Source of the DNA: Thermomicrobiales bacterium
GTDB lineage: Bacteria > Chloroflexota > Chloroflexia > Thermomicrobiales > CFX8
DNA: 64,000 nt
Assembly: GCA_037045155.1 (NCBI GenBank)
Contig: JBAOIG010000003.1
Span: forward strand, 682,001-746,000
Reading direction: 5' to 3'
Shown: one piece after another, positions 53,339 through 62,658 of the stretch
How positions within the stretch are numbered: position 1 is the first letter of the stretch
How the letters are laid out: each line of letters begins with the position of its first letter
The notes under the pieces: model-generated
The model's input: only the letters and a program-made list of their open reading frames with translations
What the model was told of the DNA's origin: nothing
Database searches by the model: none
Made by a program: the position numbers and the translations under genes

Positions 53339-55052
53339 TCGGCAGGCGTTCGAACAGTACGCCGAAAGGGTTTCATCCGATTGGGCGAAGCTTCACGACG
53401 GCAGCAGCTGGGTCTTCCGAGTGCCGATTGGCGAGTGGTCCAAATCAAAGGGCGCGCTGGCGACCTTCGACTACCTCCGGCTGTTGCTCGAGGAGTCGGG
53501 GCTGACCTACACGCTGAAGCGAGTCGGATCTGGCGGATGGAACTGGGCAGATCCATCGGTCGTGGTTCAGGGGCCAAACCATCCCTCGATTTTGTACGCG
53601 AATGTGACCGCCGACCGCGTGCCAGACCTCATCGCATCACTGAAGTCCGGCAAACCGCACGAAGAGCTCGCTGTCGGCACGTTCGCTGATACTCCGGTCG
53701 GCAATATCCAGCCAATCGCGCAGCACCCGTTCTTCGCCGGGCAGAAAAAATTCCTCACCGCCGACTGGGGCGTTATCGACCCTGAATCGATTGAGGACTA
53801 CATCGCGCGTGGCGGGTACGGTGCGCTGAAAAAGGCGCTCTTCGAGATGACCCCGGATGAGGTTATCGAGGAGATGAAGACGGCGAGCGTCCGCGGACGT
53901 GGTGGCGCCGGGTTCCCGGCCGGCATCAAGTGGGAGAGCGCACGGCGATCGCGCGCCGAGCCCAAGTTCATCGCGATCAACTCCCACGAGGGCGAACCGA
54001 ATGTCTATAAGGACCGTCAACTCATCGAGAGCAACCCGCATCTCGTCCTCGAAGGCATCCTGATCGCCTGTTACGCAGTCGGATCAAACCGCGGCTACAA
54101 CTACGTCGGCGGCGAGCATGTCCTCGCATTGGAGCGGTTCCGCAAAGCGGTCGCCCAGGCTGAGGAATGGGGGCTGATCGGCGAGAACGTGCTGGGCTCC
54201 GGGTTCGATGTCGAAGTTCGCGCTCGCGCCGGCGGCGGCGCGTACATCTGCGGTGAGGGCTCCGCGCTGATGTACTCCGTTATGGGCGAACGGGGACAAC
54301 CTCGCACGAAGCCGCCACGCAGCGTCGAAGAAGGCCTCTGGCGACGCCCGACGATGCTCAACAATACGGAGTCGATCGCCAATGCGCCGCTCGTCATCAA
54401 AAACGGCGGCGAGTGGTATGCCAGTCTGGGAACAGAGAAGAGCAAAGGCACGAAGCTCTTCACGTTCCAGGGCCCGCTGAAGCGGCTCGGCGTCGTCGAG
54501 ATGGAGATGGGTGTCAACCTGCGCCATCTGATCTTCGACGTATACGGCGGGATGAAGGACGGCTACGCGTTCAAGGGTGTTCAGACAGGCGGCGTTTCTG
54601 CCGGCGCGCTTCGGGAAGATCAGATCGACCACCCGGTGGACTTCGATTCGTTGACATCGCTCGGGGCGATGCTCGGCTCGGGAGGATTCGTCGTCTTCGA
54701 TGACACGGTCTGTTCTGTTGGCTTCGCGCGTTACCTGATGGCATTCAATCGCTACGAGTCATGCAGTAAGTGCACGCCGTGCCGGCTGGGGAATCCTGCG
54801 CTCACCGAGATTCTCGATCGTATCCGCCACGGCAGTGCTCGATCGGCCGATCTGCAGTTGATCGAGCGCACAAGCAAGCACGTCATCGAGCTATCACTGT
54901 GTGGTCTGGGCCAGGTTGCGCCGATGCCGGTTCTCGGTATGATGCGCGCGTTTCCTGAAGAGTGGCGCCAGCATGTCGAGGATGGCGTCTGTGCCGCCGG
55001 CGACTGCCCGATGCACGCGCGCGCGCTGATGGCGACCGCCGCAGACGGCTAG
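53325..55052 (+). CDS. nuoF: NADH dehydrogenase-like flavoprotein subunit NuoF
   Basis: A 575-aa FMN/NADH-binding subunit. The FMN loop 'RGRGGAGFPAGIKW' is at residues 190-203, followed by NADH and SLBB regions, then the 4Fe-4S motif in 'CSKCTPCRLG' with the fourth Cys in 'LSLCGLGQ'. Residues 1-130 form an extra N-terminal domain that looks thioredoxin-like ('PSVVVQGPNHPSILYANVTA' near 77) but has no cysteines. E. coli NuoF is 445 aa; the longer form resembles HydB/HoxF-type diaphorases. ATG at 53325 with GGCGGAGGG upstream. Confidence 0.93.
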   Translation: MKLTDRQAFEQYAERVSSDWAKLHDGSSWVFRVPIGEWSKSKGALATFDYLRLLLEESGLTYTLKRVGSGGWNWADPSVVVQGPNHPSILYANVTADRVPDLIASLKSGKPHEELAVGTFADTPVGNIQPIAQHPFFAGQKKFLTADWGVIDPESIEDYIARGGYGALKKALFEMTPDEVIEEMKTASVRGRGGAGFPAGIKWESARRSRAEPKFIAINSHEGEPNVYKDRQLIESNPHLVLEGILIACYAVGSNRGYNYVGGEHVLALERFRKAVAQAEEWGLIGENVLGSGFDVEVRARAGGGAYICGEGSALMYSVMGERGQPRTKPPRSVEEGLWRRPTMLNNTESIANAPLVIKNGGEWYASLGTEKSKGTKLFTFQGPLKRLGVVEMEMGVNLRHLIFDVYGGMKDGYAFKGVQTGGVSAGALREDQIDHPVDFDSLTSLGAMLGSGGFVVFDDTVCSVGFARYLMAFNRYESCSKCTPCRLGNPALTEILDRIRHGSARSADLQLIERTSKHVIELSLCGLGQVAPMPVLGMMRAFPEEWRQHVEDGVCAAGDCPMHARALMATAADG

Positions 55053-55080
55053 CCCGACCCTCTTGCCAACCCACCGATCA

Positions 55081-55126
55081 TGACACAGGCCGGCGGTGCT
55101 CATGTGAGCGCCGCCGGCCTGTGTCA
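55081..55126. terminator. Long hairpin between nuoF and the facing cyclodeaminase gene
   Basis: A perfect 16-bp outer stem (55081-55096/55111-55126) extended by an inner GCTC/GAGC to about 21 bp with a 4-nt loop. No T tract. It stands between convergent genes and probably ends both transcripts. Confidence 0.6.
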
Positions 55127-55206
55127 GTGTCACTCGCTCCCCGAACGCAAGCAGCGTGGCGACCGCGAGGCTGCTGCCGTGAGCGAGTGTCGTCGTTGAT
55201 GTCGAG

Positions 55207-56208
55207 CTAGGAGAGGTCGACAGACTGCCCGACACCCTGGCTTATCGCCGCTTCAAGCGCCGCCCCACAGACGATCATGTCCTGGATTGCGTTGCCGACG
55301 GACTTGAAAAATGTGATCTGGCCGGCCGATTCACGACCGACCGCGCTGCCGGCAGCGACGTCACCAAGCTCGACCTTGATTGCGTCGCGTGAAATCGCCC
55401 CTCGCTGAATCGACTGAATCAGGTCACCGGCCTCGTGTAACGCAGCCTCGACCGAATCGACAACGATCCGGGATCGTGCAATCGTCGCGTCCGGGATTTC
55501 CTGCATTTCGGGTGTGTAGGCGCCGATCCCATTGATATGCGCGCCGGGCGCGAGCCACGCATCCTCGAAGACCGGACTCGTCGACGTCGTCGCTGTGCAG
55601 ATGACATCTGCTCCAACGACTGCCTGTCGCGCCGACTCCGCAACGATAATCTGCGGCATCCCACTGGGTAGCCACGTTGCGAGGCGCTCGGCGAACGATT
55701 CGCGCGACTGCGGAAACAGATCGTAGACCCGTATCTCCGCGATCGGCCGAATCGCGCAGACCGCTGCCGCTTGCGTCACGCCCTGCGCGCCCGCGCCGAT
55801 GATGGCCAGCGTCCGCGCGTCCTGGCGAGCCATGAGATCGGTCGCCGCCCCAGAGACCGCGCCGGTCCGCAGGGCGGTGACCATCGCGCCGTCGAGCAAT
55901 CCGGTCGGCACACCTGTCGCAGGATCGACCGTCACGACAATCGCGTTGATCGTTGGCAGTCCGAGTTCGCGGTTACCGCCGAAGACAGAGACCACCTTCA
56001 CCCCGACCGACGCTGGCGCGTCGTCGCCTCCCGGAACGTACGCAGGCATAAACAGAACAACTCCACTACCGTCCGGCAGATTCACAGGTGTCCGAAGGGG
56101 GCTGATCGTCTCGCCACGGCTATGGGCTGCAAACGCCTGCTTCATCAGCTCGATCGCCTGCCGCATCGGCACAAGGCGTCTGATCTCGTCAGCCCGTAAT
56201 GCCCGCAT
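55207..56208 (-). CDS. Ornithine cyclodeaminase/mu-crystallin family protein
   Basis: A 333-aa NAD(P)-dependent protein of the OCD/mu-crystallin family. 'KVVSVFGGNRELGLPTINAI' near residue 76, 'MVTALRTGAVSGAATDLMAR' near 110 and the Rossmann 'LAIIGAGAQGVTQAAAV' near 134 are diagnostic. Members include ornithine cyclodeaminase, alanine dehydrogenase and ketimine reductase; the sequence does not decide which. ATG at 56208 has AAAGGGG upstream. It is divergent from recQ, 53 nt away. Confidence 0.88.
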   Translation of the reverse strand: MRALRADEIRRLVPMRQAIELMKQAFAAHSRGETISPLRTPVNLPDGSGVVLFMPAYVPGGDDAPASVGVKVVSVFGGNRELGLPTINAIVVTVDPATGVPTGLLDGAMVTALRTGAVSGAATDLMARQDARTLAIIGAGAQGVTQAAAVCAIRPIAEIRVYDLFPQSRESFAERLATWLPSGMPQIIVAESARQAVVGADVICTATTSTSPVFEDAWLAPGAHINGIGAYTPEMQEIPDATIARSRIVVDSVEAALHEAGDLIQSIQRGAISRDAIKVELGDVAAGSAVGRESAGQITFFKSVGNAIQDMIVCGAALEAAISQGVGQSVDLS

Positions 56209-56261
56209 CGCGTGTCCCCTTTCGTCGCCAGCCATTGCGAAGTGACAGGAGTCTAGCATGG

Positions 56262-58559
56262 ATGCGAATCATGGCCCGGAACGATTTCGCCGGGCTGGAT
56301 ACCGTATCCTTACCGTGTATGTTGACACGTAAGCCCGGATCATCATCCATTCCAGATCCAGACCAGCGTCAGATCGGAAACACGAGCGCGCATGGTGACA
56401 TCGTGCTTGAAACGCTCCGGTCAGTATGGGGCTATGATTCGTTCCGCCCACTTCAAGAGGACATTGTCCGAACGATCCTTGATGGACACGATGCATTCGT
56501 GCTCCTGCCAACCGGCGGTGGCAAGTCGCTGTGTTATCAGCTTCCGGCTCTCCTGCTCGAAGGTTTGACGGTCGTCATATCGCCGTTGATTGCTCTGATG
56601 AAGGATCAGGTCGACGCGTTGACCGAGCTCGACGTGCCGGCGACGTTCATCAACAGCTCACTTGATTCGCGTGAGATCCACGATCGGCTTGCCGCCATTT
56701 CCCGTGGCGAGATCAAGCTGCTCTACGTTGCGCCGGAACGGTTCGCAACGGCTGGGTTCATTCAGCGGCTCCAGGCACGCGGTGTGTCCCTGGTCGCCAT
56801 CGATGAGGCGCATTGCGTCTCAGAGTGGGGGCACGACTTTCGTCCGGAGTATCGCGATCTACTCCGACTTCGAGATGCATTTCCGAACGCTGTCTTCGCC
56901 GCGTTCACTGCGACGGCGACGAGCCACGTGCAGAGCGATATCCGCCAGCAACTAGGGCTCGCGGGCGCTCAGCAGTTTCAGGGAAGCTTCAATCGTCCAA
57001 ATCTCTTTTATGACGTGAGACCCAAGCGCGACGCGTATCACCAGATCGCGTCTTATATACGTAGCCATCCCGGCAAAAGCGGCATCATCTACTGCCTATC
57101 GCGTGCTGGAACAGAGTCCACGTCCGAGCGTTTGCGTCGAGATGGCTTCTCTGCTCTCGCATATCACGGCGGGATGGATTCGCACGCGCGTCACCGGGCA
57201 CAGGAAGCATTTGTCCGCGACGATATTCAGGTCGTAGTTGCGACGATTGCGTTCGGCATGGGGATCGACAAACCAGACGTGCGCTTCGTTATCCATCAGG
57301 ATCTGCCGCGCAACCTGGAAAGCTACTATCAAGAGAGCGGCCGCGCCGGCCGGGACGGCGAGCCCGCCGATTGCATCCTGTTCTACAGTTACGGGGACGT
57401 GGTCCGGCAGACGGTCTTCGTCGACGACAAGCCGACTCCACATCTGCGCGAGATTGCGCAGACCCAGCTCAAACAGATGGCGGCCTGGGCGGAGGGTTCT
57501 TGCTGTCGCCGAGAGGCGTTGCTGAGTTACTTCGATGAGCCATTCGCCGGCCAGCCTCCGCCATGCTGTGATATCTGCGGCGACCCACCCGAGATGATCG
57601 ATATGACGATCGCCGCGCAGATGCTGATGTCCTGCGTCAAGCGCACTGGGGAACGATTTGGTCTGGCCTACGTTATCGACGTGCTGCGTGGATCGAAGGA
57701 TCAACGCATCGTTCGCGCAGGGCATGACAAGCTCTCGACGTGGGGGATCGGCAAGGATCGTCCTAAGGCTGAGTGGCAACATCTCGGACGAGCGCTGATC
57801 CGCGATGGCTACTTGCATCAAGACACCACGAACTTCAATATCCTTTCGGTCACCCAGGCAGGAGGGGATGTTCTGTTTCGCGAGAAGCGTGTGAGCTTCG
57901 CGAAGCTGCCGGCCGTAGCGAAGGCCGACTCCCAGGATCAGGCGAGTGAGGCGTACCCCGAGCTCTTCGAGCGTCTTCGTCGGTTACGAAAGCAGATCGC
58001 CGACACACGTGGAGTGCCACCGTATGTCGTTTTTCCGGATTCGACATTGCGCCAGATCGCAACGCAACTTCCATCGACGCCGCAGGCACTACTGCAAGTC
58101 ATCGGTGTCGGAGCGCGCAAGGCCGAGGCGTATGGCGCGGTGTTTCTTGCCGAGGTCGACATGTTCATTCGGGATACTGGCGCTACTCCGAAGTCGTTGC
58201 CAACACGCGATGCAGCGCCGCTACGTCGTCAGACAATGTCGAAGACAGCGCGAGAATCACTGGCGATCTTCAATCAGGGGCAATCTGTTGAAGATGTCGC
58301 GCACCAGCGCGGTCTTGCTGCCACGACTGTAGAGGCTCACCTTGTCGAGGCAATCGAGAGCGGCGCGGAGGTTGACGTTCGACACATGCTCACCGACCAG
58401 ATGATCCACGACGTTACGAAGGTCATCGCGAGGACTGGTGATGACTTGTTGCGACCGATCATGGACGAGCTTGGGGAGGATGCTGACTACACCTGGGGCG
58501 AGCTGCGACTCATTCGAGCAATCCTGAGACAGCAGCGCACGAAAATGCCGCCGGGCTAA
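56262..58559 (+). CDS. recQ: ATP-dependent DNA helicase RecQ
   Basis: A 765-aa 3'-5' helicase for recombination and fork repair. Motif 0/I 'FRPLQEDIVRTIL' and 'LPTGGGKSLCYQLPA', motif II 'AIDEAHCVSEWGHDFRPEY', motif VI 'QESGRAGRDGEP'. The RQC zinc cysteines are in 'EGSCCRREAL' and 'PPPCCDICGDPP'. An HRDC domain (about 565-640) and a C-terminal helix-turn-helix tail follow. ATG at 56262 has AGGAG 10 nt upstream; a longer frame to 56199 and an ATG at 56319 are alternatives. Confidence 0.95.
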   Translation: MRIMARNDFAGLDTVSLPCMLTRKPGSSSIPDPDQRQIGNTSAHGDIVLETLRSVWGYDSFRPLQEDIVRTILDGHDAFVLLPTGGGKSLCYQLPALLLEGLTVVISPLIALMKDQVDALTELDVPATFINSSLDSREIHDRLAAISRGEIKLLYVAPERFATAGFIQRLQARGVSLVAIDEAHCVSEWGHDFRPEYRDLLRLRDAFPNAVFAAFTATATSHVQSDIRQQLGLAGAQQFQGSFNRPNLFYDVRPKRDAYHQIASYIRSHPGKSGIIYCLSRAGTESTSERLRRDGFSALAYHGGMDSHARHRAQEAFVRDDIQVVVATIAFGMGIDKPDVRFVIHQDLPRNLESYYQESGRAGRDGEPADCILFYSYGDVVRQTVFVDDKPTPHLREIAQTQLKQMAAWAEGSCCRREALLSYFDEPFAGQPPPCCDICGDPPEMIDMTIAAQMLMSCVKRTGERFGLAYVIDVLRGSKDQRIVRAGHDKLSTWGIGKDRPKAEWQHLGRALIRDGYLHQDTTNFNILSVTQAGGDVLFREKRVSFAKLPAVAKADSQDQASEAYPELFERLRRLRKQIADTRGVPPYVVFPDSTLRQIATQLPSTPQALLQVIGVGARKAEAYGAVFLAEVDMFIRDTGATPKSLPTRDAAPLRRQTMSKTARESLAIFNQGQSVEDVAHQRGLAATTVEAHLVEAIESGAEVDVRHMLTDQMIHDVTKVIARTGDDLLRPIMDELGEDADYTWGELRLIRAILRQQRTKMPPG

Positions 58560-58574
58560 CCTGGCGGCGAAGGG

Positions 58575-58646
58575 CTCTCCGACTTGGATTCGAACCAAGA
58601 ACCTTGCGGTTAACAGCCGCCTGCTCTACCGTTGAGCTATCGGAGA
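58575..58646 (-). tRNA. tRNA-Asn (GTT)
   Basis: A 72-nt cloverleaf on the minus strand: acceptor TCTCCGA/TCGGAGA, D-arm 'AGCTCAACGGTAGAGC', anticodon loop CT-GTT-AA, T-loop TTCGAAT. Confidence 0.94.
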
Positions 58647-58672
58647 ATACGGGCTCCCGAGAAGCCATGGGA

Positions 58673-58681
58673 ATGCTAACA
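58673..58681 (-). promoter_or_regulatory. Candidate extended -10 box of tRNA-Asn
   Basis: TGT-TAGCAT on the minus strand, about 27 nt before the tRNA 5' end. Only 4/6 in the -10 core. Confidence 0.3.
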
Positions 58682-58782
58682 CGCACCCGTAGCACCTGCA
58701 ACCAGTACCCGTGCTTGTGAATTCCGATACAATCAAGTTATGGTCGCTGATTGGCGGCCGGCATAGCCGTGGAGGTAATCAG

Positions 58783-59763
58783 GTGCCCCAACCCCGCGGT
58801 CGAAGCGAAGCCAGCGATCGACCGCCAGTCGTCGGGGTGGAGATCGGTGGCCGGGGCCTGCGAGTCGTCCTTGCCAGGGCAGATGCCAGAATCCTTGACA
58901 CCGAACGCGCCGTTGACATGGGCGCAACCGCGCACGTCACTATCGATACGATTTGCACTCTGATCGATCAGCTCCTCGCTCGCCACCAACTCACCGCCTC
59001 CAACATCTCTGGTATTGGTATCGCGTTCGGCGGGCCGGTTGACGTGCACCGCGGAATCACCTTGCGGTCGCACCGCGTTGATGGATTCGAGCAATTTCCC
59101 CTCGTCGGCGTGATGGAGGAGCGGTTTGGCGTGCCGACGGTGCTGGAGAACGATGCCAGGGCGGCCGCGTTTGGAGAGTACACGCACGGCGCCGGGCGCG
59201 GCGCTCGTGACATGGTGTATCTGCACTTGGGAAATGGCGTCGGAGGCGCGGTCATCATTCGCGGCACGCTCCTTCACGGGGCCGCGATGACGGCCGGCGA
59301 GATCGGTCACATGGTAGTGTCGACGAACGGACCACGTTGTTCCTGCGGCAAGACCGGACACCTGGAAGCGTACGCCTCTGAACCTGCGATCATCTCAAGG
59401 ATGATGACACAGCTCGCCACGGCCGAACCACACGCCCGCACTCGCTGGCTATCGAGCCCGGGTATCACCCTCCAGTTGATCTTCGCGCGTTACGACAGCG
59501 ACCCGATCGCCCAGTCGATTATCGATGAGACGATCCAGGTGATCGGTCTGGCGGGAGCGAATCTCGTCACTGCCCTTAATCCCGACGCATTCGTCATCGG
59601 CGGCTACGTCGCCCTCGCAGGGCCACGCCTTATCGCGGGCGTCCGCGCAAAGATCCGACAATACGCGGTCGAGCCGGCGGCGCAACGAGTCGTAGTCGCG
59701 CCGAGCCACCTCGGAGTGGATGCTGGTGTTATCGGGGCAGTTGTCCTGGCGGGACGAACATGA
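58783..59763 (+). CDS. ROK family sugar kinase (glucokinase-like)
   Basis: A 326-aa ROK protein. 'VVGVEIGGRGLRVVLA' near residue 17 is the phosphate-binding start, 'ENDARAAAFGEYTHGAGRG' near 124 has the catalytic D, and 'GEIGHMVVSTNGPRCSCGKT' near 173 is the ROK zinc signature. The last zinc cysteine (usual CxCGxxGC) is His here ('CSCGKTGH'). No N-terminal DNA-binding domain, so a kinase is likelier than a repressor. GTG at 58783 has GGAGGT 7 nt upstream; an in-frame start at 58711 lacks one. Confidence 0.9.
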   Translation: MPQPRGRSEASDRPPVVGVEIGGRGLRVVLARADARILDTERAVDMGATAHVTIDTICTLIDQLLARHQLTASNISGIGIAFGGPVDVHRGITLRSHRVDGFEQFPLVGVMEERFGVPTVLENDARAAAFGEYTHGAGRGARDMVYLHLGNGVGGAVIIRGTLLHGAAMTAGEIGHMVVSTNGPRCSCGKTGHLEAYASEPAIISRMMTQLATAEPHARTRWLSSPGITLQLIFARYDSDPIAQSIIDETIQVIGLAGANLVTALNPDAFVIGGYVALAGPRLIAGVRAKIRQYAVEPAAQRVVVAPSHLGVDAGVIGAVVLAGRT

Positions 59764-59787
59764 TTCAACCCGATTTCCTCGCGTGTG

Positions 59788-59793
59788 TATAAT
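59788..59793 (+). promoter_or_regulatory. -10 box before the 38-aa gene
   Basis: A perfect TATAAT with a TGTG tract in front; only a weak -35 (TTCAAC at 59764-59769, 18-nt spacer). Start near 59800. Confidence 0.45.
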
Positions 59794-59830
59794 TGCAGGC
59801 TGCAGAACGAACGTAAGGGCGGAAATCACA

Positions 59831-59947
59831 ATGCTGACCTTGAGTGAATCCGATCTGATGTACTTGCTGACACTGCTGCGATCGAACGATCAGCCGATGA
59901 CGACCAGTGACCTCGTTCATGCGTTACAGGAACGCGCGCGCAAGTAG
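59831..59947 (+). CDS. Small protein of 38 aa, unknown function
   Basis: Starts 'MLTLSESDLMYLLTLLRSND', predicted two short helices, no cysteines, no membrane segment. A TATAAT promoter lies 40 nt upstream and AAGGGCGGAAA precedes the ATG. It is 63 nt before the unknown 551-aa gene. No family recognised. Confidence 0.45.
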   Translation: MLTLSESDLMYLLTLLRSNDQPMTTSDLVHALQERARK

Positions 59948-60010
59948 CCGTGTAGCCGATCGTCGCGAAGACAGACCACCCATGGATCAACAGGAGAGGG
60001 ACAACCAACG

Positions 60011-61666
60011 ATGCAGGCTGAACAGATTCTGACAGCACCCGCATTCGGCGGCACTGACGAGGAGCAGGCGCTTGCTGCGGAACTGTTCCAGATTTACCAG
60101 GCTCAGGGCCGCTTCTTCAGTGATGGTGCTCCAATTCGCCTGTCCTTGCTTCAGTTGGTCGAGGCAATGGGGAAGAGTCAACCCCGTGTGAGAACCTGGC
60201 CAAGGCGAATCGAGGAGGCGTTGTCGGCAAGTCCGGACGTATTTGCCCAAGAGGGTTCCGGAGACGACCTCTCGTTCGTCACGACGCGCCGCGGCGTATC
60301 CCCGGGTGGTTCCAGCGGGCGCCGCGAGCAGGTGCTCACTGCCAGATTCGCAACCCCGCAGCCGAAGCGAGAACGGCCCGTTCGTAAGGCGCCTGTCCTT
60401 GCGCCAGCCGAATCGATTGTTATTGCTACTGAGACCCAGACGCCGATTGCGCCGCCGATCGACACCACGCCATTCGAGGTCGTCTCAGTGCTGCCAGAAC
60501 CTGCGCCAGCGGTAACGCCCGTCACCGCGCAGCAGATCGATGCCCTGACTGCCACCGAAAGCGAGATTGCCCAAGCCATCCAGGAAGCACTGGGCAGCGA
60601 AGCGGCGGTTGCGCGATGGGGCGATCAGTGGATCGGTGAGGAGCGCCTTCAGCGGCTTTCGCGCGGCGATCTCCGTCGAATCGAGGACTTCATCCGCGAA
60701 CAGCCAGAGCGGATCGCCACCGATGTGGAGATCGCCCAGGACGTGCTCGGCATCCGACCAAATGCTGCCGACTATGCGTCGATGCTGTTCGCGGTCAACT
60801 ACCGCCTGTCGCGAGAACCTCGGGAGTTTGAATACCTCGGCTCGGCGACACATGGCGTCTGGTCACTGGCAAATGCGTCCGCCATCGGCACAGCGAAGCG
60901 TAAGGCCAGTGAGATCGGGCAGGATTATCGAGTCCTCCTCGAATACGATTACTCTGCTGAGCCGGCCGAAGAGGGACTCGTCGAGCATATTCTCAGCTAC
61001 TACGAGTACACCTATGGTGTGCTGCCGTTCGACGCCAATCTGCGCTCGATCATGCCCATGCCCGGGTTTAAGGATCAGCGCGCGGTGCGGATCACGTTTG
61101 AGTCACCTCAGACGGGAGAGACGGTACAGGCGGAGCTCCGTTTCCCGACCGGGAACCGCGGCGGATATATCGCCGGCCTCGAGACCTTCTACGCCGAGAA
61201 TCTGATACCCGGCGCAGTGCTGACCATCGAAAAAACGGATCAGCCACAGCACTACCTGCTTGAGTACTTCCGGGTCTCTGGTGAAGATCGCAAACTCCTG
61301 GCTCTCGACGAGAAAAAGGGCAAGTACGTCTTCCGACCGACAACGTTCTACTGCGCGACACAGGATGAGTTTGTGCTCAGCGAAAATCGTGTCCCGCGCT
61401 TCGCCGATCAGAAACCGCTCGACGAGCGCAGCAAGCGTCATCCGGAGCAGGTCATCGCGGCCGCGTTTGAACGCGCTGGAGAGAACGTGCAGACGAGCGA
61501 CGATCCGAAGTACTACGCGCTCATTGCCGACCTGCAAGCAGCGGCGAATGTCGAGCGGCCAATCCCGGCAGAGCTACTCCGCGACATTCTGGTCAGTGAC
61601 ACCTACCCAGAATTCAGCGTAGACGAATCGACCGAGGATGCATTCTTCTACACCCCCACCGCCTGA
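60011..61666 (+). CDS. Large protein of unknown function with winged-helix-like segments
   Basis: A 551-aa protein not assigned to any family. Residues 15-100 look like an all-helical/winged-helix module ('IRLSLLQLVEAMGKSQPRVR'). A proline/alanine-rich linker spans about 105-175. A second helical module at 180-290 ('WGDQWIGEERLQRLSRGDLR', 'EHGVW'-like ending 'THGVWSLANA') recalls HARE-type winged helices. The last 250 residues are beta-rich with several G-turns. No signal peptide or membrane helix. ATG with AGGAGAGGG upstream. It overlaps the HEAT-repeat gene by 29 nt. Confidence 0.8.
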   Translation: MQAEQILTAPAFGGTDEEQALAAELFQIYQAQGRFFSDGAPIRLSLLQLVEAMGKSQPRVRTWPRRIEEALSASPDVFAQEGSGDDLSFVTTRRGVSPGGSSGRREQVLTARFATPQPKRERPVRKAPVLAPAESIVIATETQTPIAPPIDTTPFEVVSVLPEPAPAVTPVTAQQIDALTATESEIAQAIQEALGSEAAVARWGDQWIGEERLQRLSRGDLRRIEDFIREQPERIATDVEIAQDVLGIRPNAADYASMLFAVNYRLSREPREFEYLGSATHGVWSLANASAIGTAKRKASEIGQDYRVLLEYDYSAEPAEEGLVEHILSYYEYTYGVLPFDANLRSIMPMPGFKDQRAVRITFESPQTGETVQAELRFPTGNRGGYIAGLETFYAENLIPGAVLTIEKTDQPQHYLLEYFRVSGEDRKLLALDEKKGKYVFRPTTFYCATQDEFVLSENRVPRFADQKPLDERSKRHPEQVIAAAFERAGENVQTSDDPKYYALIADLQAAANVERPIPAELLRDILVSDTYPEFSVDESTEDAFFYTPTA

Positions 61667-62588
61667 TCGAAGCGACTCGGACGGGACAGTCGATGGCGTC
61701 GAGGCCTTCCTCGACGCCATCGTAGCGGCCCCGGACGAACGTCCGCCGACATCGCCACTCTCGGACCTCGATCGGCCTGCGACAACGCTCCTGCGAGATC
61801 GCTGGGATGAGATTCCAATGACGACGCGAATCCGCATTGTGCGTGATATGGCGCAAGACGCGGAAGACCACGTGGAGCGACACTACCAGCGAGCCCTCCT
61901 GGTTGCCTGCAGGGATTCCGACCCCGATGTCCGACTGGCGGCGTTTGACGGGCTCTGGGAGTTCGACTCTCCGGAGCTACTGAGGATTCTCCTCAGCGAG
62001 ATTGCGGAGGAGCCCGACGCGCGCGTGCGAGAGGCGATGGCAACCGGCCTGGGCCGATTCGCGGCGGACAGCGACGACGACCTGGCGTTGAATGAAGTCC
62101 TCGAAGCGCTGTTTGAGCGCTGGGAGGGTGACTCGGCGATCGACGTGCGTCGTCGGGCGTTGGAGTCGCTCGGGTTTCTCAGCGGAGACGATATTGTCGA
62201 GGCAATCGAGGATGCCTACAACAACCACTCGATCGAAATCCGCGCCAGCGCGCTCCAGGCTATGGGCCGGCAGGGCGACAACCGCTGGCTTGATGCGTGC
62301 CTGCGGGAGTTGCGATCGGACGATCCTGAGCTTCGCTTCGAGGCGGTCACAGCGCTCGGATCAATCGGTGATCAGCGCACAGTTTCAGCGATCGTCGACA
62401 TGACCGATGATGAGGATGTCGAGGTGGCGTTGGCTGCGATAGCGGCGCTCGGGGAAGTTGGCGGACCCATGGCCGTGAACCGGCTTCGCCAACTCAGCGA
62501 GGATCAAAGCCGGGCGGTGGCCGAGGCCGCTGCCGATGCCTTGCAGGAAGCGTCGATCATGGCGAACCCTCTTCGCCCATTGATGTAA
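61638..62588 (+). CDS. HEAT repeat-containing protein
   Basis: A 316-aa protein with about six HEAT repeats of roughly 31-35 residues from residue 80 to 310, for example 'DSDPDVRLAAFDGLWEFDSP', 'EPDARVREAMATGLGRFAAD' and 'DDPELRFEAVTALGSIGDQR'. HEAT arrays are protein-binding scaffolds. The first 60 residues are acidic and proline-rich. The 29-nt overlap with the upstream unknown gene suggests coupled translation and a shared function. No lyase residues are evident. Confidence 0.88.
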   Translation: MHSSTPPPPDRSDSDGTVDGVEAFLDAIVAAPDERPPTSPLSDLDRPATTLLRDRWDEIPMTTRIRIVRDMAQDAEDHVERHYQRALLVACRDSDPDVRLAAFDGLWEFDSPELLRILLSEIAEEPDARVREAMATGLGRFAADSDDDLALNEVLEALFERWEGDSAIDVRRRALESLGFLSGDDIVEAIEDAYNNHSIEIRASALQAMGRQGDNRWLDACLRELRSDDPELRFEAVTALGSIGDQRTVSAIVDMTDDEDVEVALAAIAALGEVGGPMAVNRLRQLSEDQSRAVAEAAADALQEASIMANPLRPLM

Positions 62589-62658
62589 CCTCCTGGCTGA
62601 CATCGGGCTTCCTGAGAGCATGAACCGGGCTGAGCGCTGGAGACGAAACATCGACAGC

